This document shows positions 26,961 to 34,475 of a stretch of DNA of 64,000 bases, one piece after another (position 1 is the first letter of the stretch; every line of letters begins with the position of its first letter). The position numbers were made by a program, and so were the translations under genes. The stretch is taken from contig JALZVT010000103.1 in NCBI GenBank assembly GCA_023300545.1, forward strand, positions 1 through 64,000, in the 5' to 3' direction. Source of the DNA: Pseudomonadales bacterium (GTDB taxonomy: Bacteria > Pseudomonadota > Gammaproteobacteria > Pseudomonadales > Azotimanducaceae). The notes under the pieces are model-generated. The model saw only the letters and a list, made by a program, of their open reading frames with translations, searched no databases and was not told where the DNA came from.

Positions 26961-27668
26961 CTAACCCGCCGACCAGCGATAGCCAAAACCGTATTCACTT
27001 TTGATACACGAAAAGCCTTCATCCGCGCGTTCAAATTTTTTGCGGATATTGCGCATGTGCGTGTTGATCGTGTTGTTGGTTACCAAACTCTGCATCGTGG
27101 CATTCATGAGTGTTTCATAGCTTACGGCGTGACCAGGCACGCGAACCAACTTTGCGAGCATCCGAAACTCAGTACCCGAAAGGTCAATGCGGCTGCCGCG
27201 CCAGGACACGAGTAGTGCGTCCTGATCGAGTGTCAGATCGCCGATGCGGCGTGCGCTTTCGCTAGCGAGTGCTTCAGAGTCGCCACTGTTGCGCGCCTCG
27301 TTGATGCGTAACAGCGAAGAAATACGTTCCGCGAGGTATTCGAGGGAAATGGGCTTAGGCAGGTAGTCCCAGGCGCCAAGCCGAAGGCCAGAAATCTTGT
27401 CGATCTCGTTGATGCGTTCGGTTAAAAAGATGACCGGCAGGGTGGGAGACCGGCTCAGCAAGTCGCGACAGATCTGAAAGCCGGCATCAACCTCATCACC
27501 AAGAATAATGTCCAAAATCGCCAAATCAGGCAATTTTTGGTTAAACCCGTCGATTGCCTCCGAGCGGGTACCGTAAGCGGCCACTTCGTAGCCCTTTTTG
27601 GTGATCGCATCAGCGTAGTTGGCACGCTGATCCGGGTCGTCTTCAACAATAGCTATTGTTTTTGCCAT
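26961..27668 (-). CDS. Response regulator, OmpR/PhoB-like
   Basis: A 235-residue regulator. Receiver domain with acidic pocket E-D-D near 9-11, phospho-acceptor Asp near 53 (L-A-I-L-D-I-I) and Lys in Y-L-P-K-P-I. The C-terminal winged helix (about 150-232) ends in N-I-R-K-K-F and Y-G-F-G-Y-R-W like OmpR-family DNA-binding domains. The sequence fits the regulator of the dedicated sortase two-component pair. First gene of a two-gene operon with the kinase. Confidence 0.9.
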   Translation of the reverse strand: MAKTIAIVEDDPDQRANYADAITKKGYEVAAYGTRSEAIDGFNQKLPDLAILDIILGDEVDAGFQICRDLLSRSPTLPVIFLTERINEIDKISGLRLGAWDYLPKPISLEYLAERISSLLRINEARNSGDSEALASESARRIGDLTLDQDALLVSWRGSRIDLSGTEFRMLAKLVRVPGHAVSYETLMNATMQSLVTNNTINTHMRNIRKKFERADEGFSCIKSEYGFGYRWSAG

Positions 27669-27754
27669 ACTGACGTCCGTTGAACTCGCAAAACTCGGAA
27701 AATGCCGACCTTGATGATTGATTTTAAACCCTTTTTACAACGGCAGACAGTGCA

Positions 27755-28333
27755 TTGAGTTGGCTATCTAGCGCCAGTGCATTTGAGGCATTTGCGCTCG
27801 TCACCGGGTTGGGCGCCGTTATTCTGCTGATTCGGCAAAATATCTGGACTTGGCCGGTGGGGGTGCTCTACGCCGCCGTCAGCGTATGGGTCTTCAGCCA
27901 GGATCGCTTGTTTGGTCAGACACTGCTGCACGTGTTTTACGTCGCGATGAACCTCTATGGCTGGTGGTATTGGCTGTATGGCGGCGCTCGAGCGGTCGAC
28001 GAAGCGCTGCAGGTGGGCCAGCTCTCAAGTACCGGGTGGATGTTAGCCATTGTCGTTGGGGTTGTGAGTGCCTTAGCGCTTGGCTTCGGCCTGGGGGCGC
28101 TAACCAATGCCCAACTGGCCTGGCCCGATGCCGTCATCACGGCGTTCAGCTTTGTAGCCATGTACCTGCAGGCTCGCAAATACATCGAATCCTGGGTGTT
28201 CTGGTTTGTCATCAATATTGGCTCGGTAGCGCTCTATCTAAGCGCCGGCCTCAACTTTTATGCCGTGCTGTATCTGGTTTATCTCGGGCTTGCTGTTGTC
28301 GGGTTCCAGACCTGGCGCAAAGCTCAGGGCTAA
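27755..28333 (+). CDS. pnuC: Nicotinamide riboside transporter PnuC
   Basis: A 192-residue membrane protein with about seven helices and the aromatic-rich N-L-Y-G-W-W-Y-W segment of PnuC transporters, which bring in nicotinamide riboside by facilitated diffusion, trapped by phosphorylation. TTG start is the only candidate giving the full first helix; there is no strong ribosome site. The next gene, a nicotinamide riboside kinase-like ATPase, begins 4 bp after the stop, so uptake and trapping are probably encoded together. Confidence 0.9.
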   Translation: MSWLSSASAFEAFALVTGLGAVILLIRQNIWTWPVGVLYAAVSVWVFSQDRLFGQTLLHVFYVAMNLYGWWYWLYGGARAVDEALQVGQLSSTGWMLAIVVGVVSALALGFGLGALTNAQLAWPDAVITAFSFVAMYLQARKYIESWVFWFVINIGSVALYLSAGLNFYAVLYLVYLGLAVVGFQTWRKAQG

Positions 28334-28337
28334 CCCC

Positions 28338-28886
28338 ATGGAGGCACAGACGCTGCTGGTAGTGACTGGTCCGGAGAGTTCGGGTAAGTCGAGCTTGGCA
28401 AGCTGGTTGGCGCAGCACTTACAGGCCCCATTGGTTGCCGAAGTGGCGCGGGGCTATCTGGCCGCAAAACCCACACCTGAGTACGGCCCGAACGATCTCC
28501 AGAGCATTGCGACCCAACAATCACAGGCCGAATTGCGTGCCCTTTCTGGCGGAGCACCGGTGGTGGTTGCTGACACCGATCAACAGATCTTGCGCCTATG
28601 GTGGGCTGAGAAATACCCGAATATTCGCAACGCTGTCGAGAGCCAGTTGCCGAGGGACGCGAATACCCTGCGTCGTGTGTACCTACTGTGCTACCCCGAC
28701 CTTGCGTGGGAGCCCGATCCGCTGCGCGAAAACCCTCACGACAGAATGCGTCTATTCAGGCTGCAATTGCGGGCTCTAGAGCAGGAAAATGCGGAGTTTC
28801 GGGTTGTTTGGGGTGAGGGGCAGATCCGCCACAATCGGGCTTTGCACTATGTGCGAGAGGTTTTAGACCAGAGTTTCGGCTCATAA
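28338..28886 (+). CDS. Nicotinamide riboside kinase domain protein (NadR C-terminal type)
   Basis: A 182-residue P-loop protein with Walker A G-P-E-S-S-G-K-S-S near residues 11-19 and the E-V-A-R-G-Y-L and D-T-D-Q-Q segments seen in the NR kinase domain of NadR. The NMN adenylyltransferase domain and DNA-binding domain of full NadR are missing, so this is the kinase alone. Its position directly after pnuC supports phosphorylation of incoming nicotinamide riboside to NMN. ATG start; longer in-frame starts lie inside pnuC. Confidence 0.87.
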   Translation: MEAQTLLVVTGPESSGKSSLASWLAQHLQAPLVAEVARGYLAAKPTPEYGPNDLQSIATQQSQAELRALSGGAPVVVADTDQQILRLWWAEKYPNIRNAVESQLPRDANTLRRVYLLCYPDLAWEPDPLRENPHDRMRLFRLQLRALEQENAEFRVVWGEGQIRHNRALHYVREVLDQSFGS

Positions 28887-28910
28887 TTTCAGAGCCCGTT
28901 TGAGACTCGA

Positions 28911-29957
28911 TTAGTCGGGGATCAGCGCAATGCCCAAGGCAGCGGCATCAGGCGCCAGCAGCTCGGCATAGGTGCGACGTTGGGTCAGCACATCGTCCTG
29001 GACTGCCGAGCGCAAAGTACCTTGAACCAAGCGTGCAGCAGCCCACGCATACTCTCGCCAACGAAACAGCGTGCGCATGGTCTCGAGTTCAACACCGGAA
29101 TAACTCGTCTGCATACGTTGATTGTAGATCTCGAGACAGTGCAGGGCCAATTGGTTGGTGCGTTCTAAGGAATAGCCGTGGTTTAGCGCATAGCCATCGC
29201 AGAGGGTCACCAGATCAAACAGCGGCGGTGCCAGATTGCGAGTTTCCCAATCCAGGGTGATCCAACCGTTGTCGCCATCAAACAGCAAATTCCAGGGATT
29301 TAGATCAATGTGACAAATTTCACTGGGGGAGGCGGCCTGTAGCAGCACGAGCAGTTGCTCTCGAAGCCGTTGCTGGGAGGACGGATCGACGTACAACAGA
29401 CTTAGGTCATCGACAATCGACTCGACGAGTGTGGTAGGCGAACTTTGATCACTGGGCAGTTTCTGCAGTCGCTGATGCAGTGCTGCCAGATAGCTCGCTA
29501 GTTGTTCTGCTGTGACGCCGTTGGCTTGGGCCAACACGGGCTGTTCGACCCACCGAGTCAGCAACCAACCGTGCTGGATCGACGCGGCAACCGTTTCGGC
29601 CAATGCCATAGCTGGTGGAGGTATAGCTGGTGGGGGTACAGCTGGTGATGGCGTGGTAAATCGCTCCGCCGCCGAGCGTTCAAACAGGGTTGCTAGGTTG
29701 TCTAACAGAACCTGCTCTGCGGCAAAGTCAGTTGTTGTGTTAGCGCCGGGTAACCGCAACACGAAGCGTTGCTCAGCGTAGCGAATGCGATAGTTTCGGT
29801 TGCTGTAGCCACCTGCAAGGAAGCGTTCGACTCGAGCCTGAGACAAGGTCCAGTCTGGGCAAAGTACGGTTAGTGCCTGTGTGATTTCGGTGGTTTCGCT
29901 CTCTGCCAGCATCAGCAGGTTGGCGGATTTCTCGAGTGGGCCGCAATCGCTAGTCAC
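28911..29957 (-). CDS. Aminoglycoside/choline-kinase-fold phosphotransferase
   Basis: A 348-residue protein of the APH/choline kinase fold. The catalytic H-I-D-L-N-P-W-N motif (Asp and Asn) and the metal-binding L-D-W-E pair are intact, so it should be active. A Pro-rich insertion near residue 100-115 is encoded by three 15-bp imperfect repeats. Substrate unknown (choline, thiamine, sugar or antibiotic are all possible). GTG start overlaps the end of the sirtuin gene by one base, so it is in the same operon, with the sirtuin upstream. Confidence 0.82.
   Translation of the reverse strand: MTSDCGPLEKSANLLMLAESETTEITQALTVLCPDWTLSQARVERFLAGGYSNRNYRIRYAEQRFVLRLPGANTTTDFAAEQVLLDNLATLFERSAAERFTTPSPAVPPPAIPPPAMALAETVAASIQHGWLLTRWVEQPVLAQANGVTAEQLASYLAALHQRLQKLPSDQSSPTTLVESIVDDLSLLYVDPSSQQRLREQLLVLLQAASPSEICHIDLNPWNLLFDGDNGWITLDWETRNLAPPLFDLVTLCDGYALNHGYSLERTNQLALHCLEIYNQRMQTSYSGVELETMRTLFRWREYAWAAARLVQGTLRSAVQDDVLTQRRTYAELLAPDAAALGIALIPD
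29609..29653 (-). repeat. Three imperfect 15-bp coding repeats
   Basis: Three tandem 15-base units, each differing at a few positions, encode Pro-rich P-P-P-A-I/P-P-P-A-M type segments in the phosphotransferase gene. Length changes in fives of residues would be frame-neutral. Confidence 0.75.
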
Positions 29958-30709
29958 TAGTTAATGCCCACAGCAAAAGACAACGCTTGCCCAATTTCTT
30001 CATGCACCACAAGGTCAGCAATGTCATCGAGTGGTGTCGGGTCGCGGTTGACAATAATCAACTTGGCGCCCAGCTGATGCGCCAATTCAGGAAAACCAGC
30101 AGCGGGGTGCACCGTTAACGACGACCCCACCACCATAAACGTATCGCAGGCTTCAGTGGCGGTCTGTGCCCGCAGCATTTGTGCCTCGGGCATTGCTTGC
30201 CCAAACGACACAGTGGCACTTTTAATAATACCGCCACAAGCACAAGGGCCTATGTGGCCGTCATCGACAAAGCGTTGTTCAAGCTCAGTCAACTCAAACC
30301 GTATGCCACAGGACAGGCAGGAGGCGTAGGTCGCGTTGCCGTGCAGTTCTACGATGTGTGAGTCTGCAATGCCACTATTTTGGTGCAAATTATCGACGTT
30401 CTGGGTGATCAGACAGGAGCAGGTGCCGCGCTGGATCAGCTTGGCGACTGCTTCATGACCTTTGTTAGGCTTGGCATTTTCCATCGGTCGCTCACCCTCA
30501 AAGCGACGCGCCCATGACGCCTGTCGAACCTCGTCGCTGCTGACAAAGTCCTGAAACATGATGGGTTTCATTTTGCTCCACAAGCCAGTGCCCGGGCTGC
30601 GGAAATCGGGAATACCAGATTCTGTACTGATACCTGCGCCAGTAAATACCACCAGCGAACGAGCGGCGTCGAGCAGAGTGCGCAGTTCGGTGACCGTGTC
30701 GCTGGGCAT
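29957..30709 (-). CDS. cobB: Sirtuin-type NAD-dependent protein deacylase
   Basis: A 250-residue sirtuin. G-A-G-I-S-T-E-S-G-I-P-D-F-R, T-Q-N-V-D-N-L-H-Q, catalytic His in V-E-L-H-G, and two cysteine pairs (C-L-S-C and C-A-C) for the structural zinc are present. Sirtuins remove acyl groups from lysine using NAD and release nicotinamide, here close to a nicotinamide riboside salvage pair on the other strand. ATG at 30709 has AGGA about 9 nt upstream. Ten bases separate it from the phosphotransferase-like gene upstream, so they probably form one operon. Confidence 0.92.
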   Translation of the reverse strand: MPSDTVTELRTLLDAARSLVVFTGAGISTESGIPDFRSPGTGLWSKMKPIMFQDFVSSDEVRQASWARRFEGERPMENAKPNKGHEAVAKLIQRGTCSCLITQNVDNLHQNSGIADSHIVELHGNATYASCLSCGIRFELTELEQRFVDDGHIGPCACGGIIKSATVSFGQAMPEAQMLRAQTATEACDTFMVVGSSLTVHPAAGFPELAHQLGAKLIIVNRDPTPLDDIADLVVHEEIGQALSFAVGIN

Positions 30710-30719
30710 GGAGGTTGTC

Positions 30720-31424
30720 CTAGGTTGAGGTGAAAGCGGCCGGTGGGGTCGTGAGGCGCTGCATGATTTGTCGAGCGCAGGTGTTGGGATCGTTCTCGCC
30801 AGTATCCACCTCAAGGTCGTAGTCCAAACCGTGTTCGTGTACCGACTTGAAATGCGAGTTGGCCGTACCCGGGAAACGCCCGGGACGCTGTGCTTCGCGC
30901 TGTTCGACGACACCCAGTGCGCAGCGCACGCCAACAAACCAGACCTCTAGCCCCTCGAGCGCACGGCGATAGTCCTCCAAATAGTTTGGCTTGAACAGGA
31001 GGTCATCCACGACCACATTCACTCCTTGCTGAGCGAGTTCAGCAACGGTGCGGCGCATCGCTCGCAGCACGGCTTCGCCAAATTCGCCAAAGCGAATCTC
31101 GGTAACGCGCTGGCCGTCCAGATCGACAGGTACCACATTCAACCCCTGGGCTCCGGGTGTGCCGGACGGGGAATTCAGGCCCCGGTATTTCCCAGGTAGG
31201 CCGTCGCGGAACTGATCCAACGCGACGTGTTGCCAGGGGTCATGCAAAACCCGCTGTAGTGTTAATGCCAAGGTCGTTTTGCCCGAGCTAGACGAGCCGT
31301 TGAGCAGGATGATGCGGCCAGACGTTCCTAGTTCAGGAGGCTGGGGGTCGGGAGGCCGGGGCTCAGCAGACTGGGAATTTGAGGTCTGGGGGCCAACTGT
31401 CTGGCCAGAGATAAGATCGTTCAC
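30720..31424 (-). CDS. Chloramphenicol phosphotransferase-like protein
   Basis: About 234 residues from a GTG at 31424; the frame opens at a TTG at 31472. A Pro/Ser-rich N-terminal stretch is followed by a P-loop (L-L-N-G-S-S-S-S-G-K-T-T), V-V-V-D-D-L-L-F, V-W-F-V-G-V-R-C and V-H-E-H-G-L-D-Y-D-L-E-V-D-T, which line up well with the chloramphenicol phosphotransferase family. Whether it acts on a drug or on a cellular metabolite is unknown. First gene of the run leading to the sirtuin. Confidence 0.75.
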   Translation of the reverse strand: MNDLISGQTVGPQTSNSQSAEPRPPDPQPPELGTSGRIILLNGSSSSGKTTLALTLQRVLHDPWQHVALDQFRDGLPGKYRGLNSPSGTPGAQGLNVVPVDLDGQRVTEIRFGEFGEAVLRAMRRTVAELAQQGVNVVVDDLLFKPNYLEDYRRALEGLEVWFVGVRCALGVVEQREAQRPGRFPGTANSHFKSVHEHGLDYDLEVDTGENDPNTCARQIMQRLTTPPAAFTST

Positions 31425-31506
31425 AGTGCGATGGTATCTATCCGGCCTACGCTGCACAATTCCCAGCTGCAAAACAGTGGCTCCATGCTGAAAGTGAGGT
31501 AAGCAG

Positions 31507-32235
31507 TTGAATTCAGAAGGTATGCCTTACTGGTTGCGCGCACTACTCGAAGGCTTTACCGATTGGTATACCCGCCACTACCGGCTGCCCCTGTGCGCGC
31601 AACACGGCGCGGGTATCAAAGTCGCGCGCCCTCGGCACTTGGTGCTGTCAGGTCCAGGCATCGCCATAGGCAACCATTGCCGGTTTGATCCGGCGCCAGA
31701 CGCACAGATTCATCTCAGCTGTTGGCCGTATCAGGCTTACTCAGAACCAAGAATCGAGCTTGGCGACTACTGCACCTTCAGCCCGGGTGTCCGGCTCATC
31801 GCGGCCGAACACATCAAGGCCGGCCACAGCTGCATGTTTGCGGGCAATGTTTACGTCACTGATGCCGACTGGCATGAGCGCAATCATCGGGTGTTTCCAC
31901 CGGGACCAACGGCACCGGTGATATTGGGTGACAACGTTTGGCTTGCTGAAGGTGTGATCGTGTTGAAGGGGGTGAGCGTTGGCAATAACACCATCGTGGG
32001 GGCGGGCTCAGTGGTGACGCGCTCGATGCCGGCCAACGCCATTGTTGCGGGCAACCCAGCACAGATTATCGGAGCGCTAGACCCGGCCGAGTCAGGCACT
32101 ACCCGCCAAGCGCTCTACGAGGAGCTCAACTATGTGGGCTTTGAATCGTCATTCTGGCGGCAACGCCTGCAGGGCAACACGCTCTGGTCGTGGTTGCGCG
32201 GCTGGGCGTGGCCTGCCTGGCGAAAGCGTCGCTAG
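31507..32235 (+). CDS. Hexapeptide-repeat acyltransferase
   Basis: A 242-residue protein of the left-handed beta-helix family (O-acetyltransferases such as MaA/WbbJ). The characteristic late motif with I-G-A-G-S-V-V-T-R-S and I-V-A-G-N-P-A-Q is present, as is a catalytic-looking His near the middle (A-E-H-I-K-A-G-H-S). TTG start with GAGG about 7 nt upstream. The acceptor is unknown. Its last 4 bases overlap the end of the convergent exbD gene. Confidence 0.82.
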   Translation: MNSEGMPYWLRALLEGFTDWYTRHYRLPLCAQHGAGIKVARPRHLVLSGPGIAIGNHCRFDPAPDAQIHLSCWPYQAYSEPRIELGDYCTFSPGVRLIAAEHIKAGHSCMFAGNVYVTDADWHERNHRVFPPGPTAPVILGDNVWLAEGVIVLKGVSVGNNTIVGAGSVVTRSMPANAIVAGNPAQIIGALDPAESGTTRQALYEELNYVGFESSFWRQRLQGNTLWSWLRGWAWPAWRKRR

Positions 32236-32639
32236 TTTGAGGCTAGCGATACGTTCCTGACACCCGCGAGTCGGGCGGAGTCCATCACGAGAACCATCGT
32301 CTCTGTGCGTGAATCGGCGTGGGGCTGGATGATGACTGGGGCTTCTGGGTTTTCAGCGTGCAAGCGCTCAATGTTTGACCGCACATTGCGGGGGTCGACA
32401 TCACGCTGGGCAATTTGAATGCGATCGCGGCTGGTAATGCGCACTACAATGCTTTTCTTGTCCGGATCGACGGTCTTTGGCTTGTCATCGTCGGGCTGGT
32501 TAACGTCCAGACCTTGCTCTTTAACAAAGGTGGCGGTGACGATAAAGAAGATCAACATGATAAAGACCACGTCGAGCATTGGCGTCAGATTGATCTCCGC
32601 CTCTTCTTCGTCCTGGCGGTTGCTAAAATTCCTGCGCAT
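32232..32639 (-). CDS. exbD: ExbD/TolR-family protein, without an ExbB neighbour
   Basis: A 135-residue protein with a short cytoplasmic start, one membrane helix near 20-40 preceded by the conserved N-L-T-P-M-L-D-V-V-F motif (proton-path Asp), and a periplasmic domain. ExbD works with ExbB to energise TonB-dependent transport using the proton gradient. No exbB or tonB is adjacent, so its partner lies elsewhere or outside the window. Confidence 0.85.
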   Translation of the reverse strand: MRRNFSNRQDEEEAEINLTPMLDVVFIMLIFFIVTATFVKEQGLDVNQPDDDKPKTVDPDKKSIVVRITSRDRIQIAQRDVDPRNVRSNIERLHAENPEAPVIIQPHADSRTETMVLVMDSARLAGVRNVSLASN

Positions 32640-32797
32640 TAAATTCCCCTCAAATGCTGTGCAGCCATAATGCTGCTCTGGGGAGGGATAGTACTAAGAC
32701 ACCAATGGCCCGACAAGCATCTACCAAATGTTCACTAACACCCGCTTTAGGTATATCTTGCGTGCCGAAACCGCAGACGCACTCAAAGGATTAGCCA

Positions 32798-33136
32798 ATG
32801 AACCCCAATTTCCGCTTAGTCACTGGCGTTATGCTGATCAGCCTTACGCTGCTTGTGTCAGGTTGTAAGGGCTACTTTCGCGATTCGCCCCATCGTACGG
32901 CGGGTGAGGCCACAGATGATCGCGGCATACACACGGCGATTAAAGCCAAATTGGTCACCCATGGGAAAACCCGTGGCTGGAAGATCGATGTGGATGTGTT
33001 TCGCTCTCAGGTAACACTGAAAGGCTATGTAAAGAGCGAAGCTGAGCGAACAACAGCCCTCGATCTGGCGCAAAACACCAAGGGCGTGAAGGTAGTTGAG
33101 GATAAGTTGGTGGTGTTGCCGCCGCCCAAAACCTAA
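32798..33136 (+). CDS. BON-domain lipoprotein
   Basis: A 112-residue protein with a lipoprotein signal ending at Cys 23 (L-L-V-S-G-C) and a BON domain (about 45-110) containing D-V-F-R-S-Q-V-T-L-K-G-Y-V. BON proteins such as OsmY/DolP sit at the outer membrane and bind phospholipids. ATG start. Confidence 0.85.
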   Translation: MNPNFRLVTGVMLISLTLLVSGCKGYFRDSPHRTAGEATDDRGIHTAIKAKLVTHGKTRGWKIDVDVFRSQVTLKGYVKSEAERTTALDLAQNTKGVKVVEDKLVVLPPPKT

Positions 33137-33172
33137 CCTCTGGGTCTGGGCGCTCTGTTGGAAAAGGTATTA

Positions 33173-33195
33173 GTAAAAAGTTGCCCGACAGGCAA
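33173..33195 (-). terminator. Rho-independent terminator candidate downstream of hemF
   Basis: On the minus strand, TTGCC and GGCAA form a 5-bp stem with a 5-base loop and are followed by CTTTTTAC. It lies about 160 bp after the hemF stop, in the convergent interval with the BON gene. The short stem limits confidence. Confidence 0.45.
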
Positions 33196-33352
33196 AAAAT
33201 AGTTTTACACAACCGCGCCGCTATGTTTAGTCCCGTAGGACTGAATGTTGCACTTAAGTATTCAGCTGTAAGCTATTGTTTATTAGAAGTTTTTACCCCT
33301 TACGCTTGCTCAGTTATTGTTCTGGCGAAAAAGCCGGCGCTCCAGAGACATA

Positions 33353-34363
33353 TTAATCCCCAGAGTTATCCACAGCCTCAAGCCAATCCCGCGGGGGCAG
33401 AAAGTCGGTACCTAACGCGGCTTCTGGTGAACCTGGCTGCGGTGCGTACTGATAATGCCAACGCGCTTCTGGCGGAAGCGAGGCCAACACGGACTCAACG
33501 CGGCGGCCAGATTGCAGCCCGTAGCGTGTGCCGCGGTCAATGGCGAGGTTGAACTCTGCGTAGCGGCCACGCCGGTAACACTGCCAATCGCGCTGCTGCT
33601 TGCCATAGGCCATCTCGGTACGACGTTCAAAAATGGGCGCGTAGGCCAGTGCCAGTCCATCGCCGACTCGTCTCATCAGGCCAAAGGCCGAGGCAAAACC
33701 ACCCTCGGTCCAATCATCAAAGAAAACCCCGCCGATACCCCGGGCTTCCTGTCGATGGCTCAGATGGAAATACTCATCACAACGGGCCTTCATGGCGGGG
33801 TAATGGTCTCCAACTGCCCCATGTGCCGTCTGGTGCCAGTGTCGTGCGTCATCGACAAAGCCGTAGTAGGGGGTGAGGTCAAAGCCCCCACCGAAGTACC
33901 AAACGGGTTGTTCGGCATCCACCGCGAAGAACCGGACGTTCATGTGGGTAGTGGGCACATAAGGGTTGTGGGGATGGACAATGACCGAGCAGGCGAGAGC
34001 CTGAAACGGGGCGCCGGCCAGCTGCGGATTTCTTTCGGTCGCAGCGGGGGGCAGGGCGGCGCCGACGCTGTGAGTGAATTGCACCGCAGCCTTCTCAACA
34101 CCACGCTGGGTGAAGCTGCCATCCCACGGGTCTGCAAACACCCGTGGCTGAGCAAGCCCGCCACCCGGGGTATCAATCGATTCGGTACTAAAAGCAGAGG
34201 AAGAAGGCTGGGCCAGGTTGGCGATTCGATCGACTAGCGACGCTTGTAGCGACAGTAAATAGTGTCGAACCAAACCCACGTATTCGTTGGTGGTACTGGC
34301 CTCCTCTGGCGAGATATCTGGTGATTTATCAAGAGAAGGGGCGCTTTCGTTGCTGCTGCTCAT
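33353..34363 (-). CDS. hemF: Oxygen-dependent coproporphyrinogen III oxidase
   Basis: About 336 residues; oxidative decarboxylation of coproporphyrinogen III in heme synthesis. H-N-P-Y-V-P-T-T-H-M-N, F-G-G-G-F-D-L-T-P-Y-Y, and G-I-G-G-V-F-F-D-D are conserved. The first 50 residues are a Ser-rich extension beyond the usual 300. The ATG at 34363 has no clear ribosome site, so a later start is possible. It is divergent from the following acyl-CoA dehydrogenase gene over 112 bp. Confidence 0.93.
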   Translation of the reverse strand: MSSSNESAPSLDKSPDISPEEASTTNEYVGLVRHYLLSLQASLVDRIANLAQPSSSAFSTESIDTPGGGLAQPRVFADPWDGSFTQRGVEKAAVQFTHSVGAALPPAATERNPQLAGAPFQALACSVIVHPHNPYVPTTHMNVRFFAVDAEQPVWYFGGGFDLTPYYGFVDDARHWHQTAHGAVGDHYPAMKARCDEYFHLSHRQEARGIGGVFFDDWTEGGFASAFGLMRRVGDGLALAYAPIFERRTEMAYGKQQRDWQCYRRGRYAEFNLAIDRGTRYGLQSGRRVESVLASLPPEARWHYQYAPQPGSPEAALGTDFLPPRDWLEAVDNSGD

Positions 34364-34475
34364 GGATATCGAATACTCGTGAATGCCGTTAAACTCGAAG
34401 TGTAACAACTCGCAAGCACCGCATCGGAAGTACCGTCGCCAGTCTCTAGTCCGTTTAACAAAAGTACCAATAACC

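Noticed and set aside
28338-28886. Full-length trifunctional NadR
   Set aside because: Only the kinase part is present; no adenylyltransferase H-x-G-H motif or DNA-binding domain.
33366-33374. TTATCCACA matching a DnaA box
   Set aside because: A single copy inside the hemF coding end, with no second box or AT-rich unwinding region, is likely chance.
33455-34237. 260-codon frame on the forward strand
   Set aside because: It is antisense to hemF, which has all family motifs; composition is that of a shadow frame.
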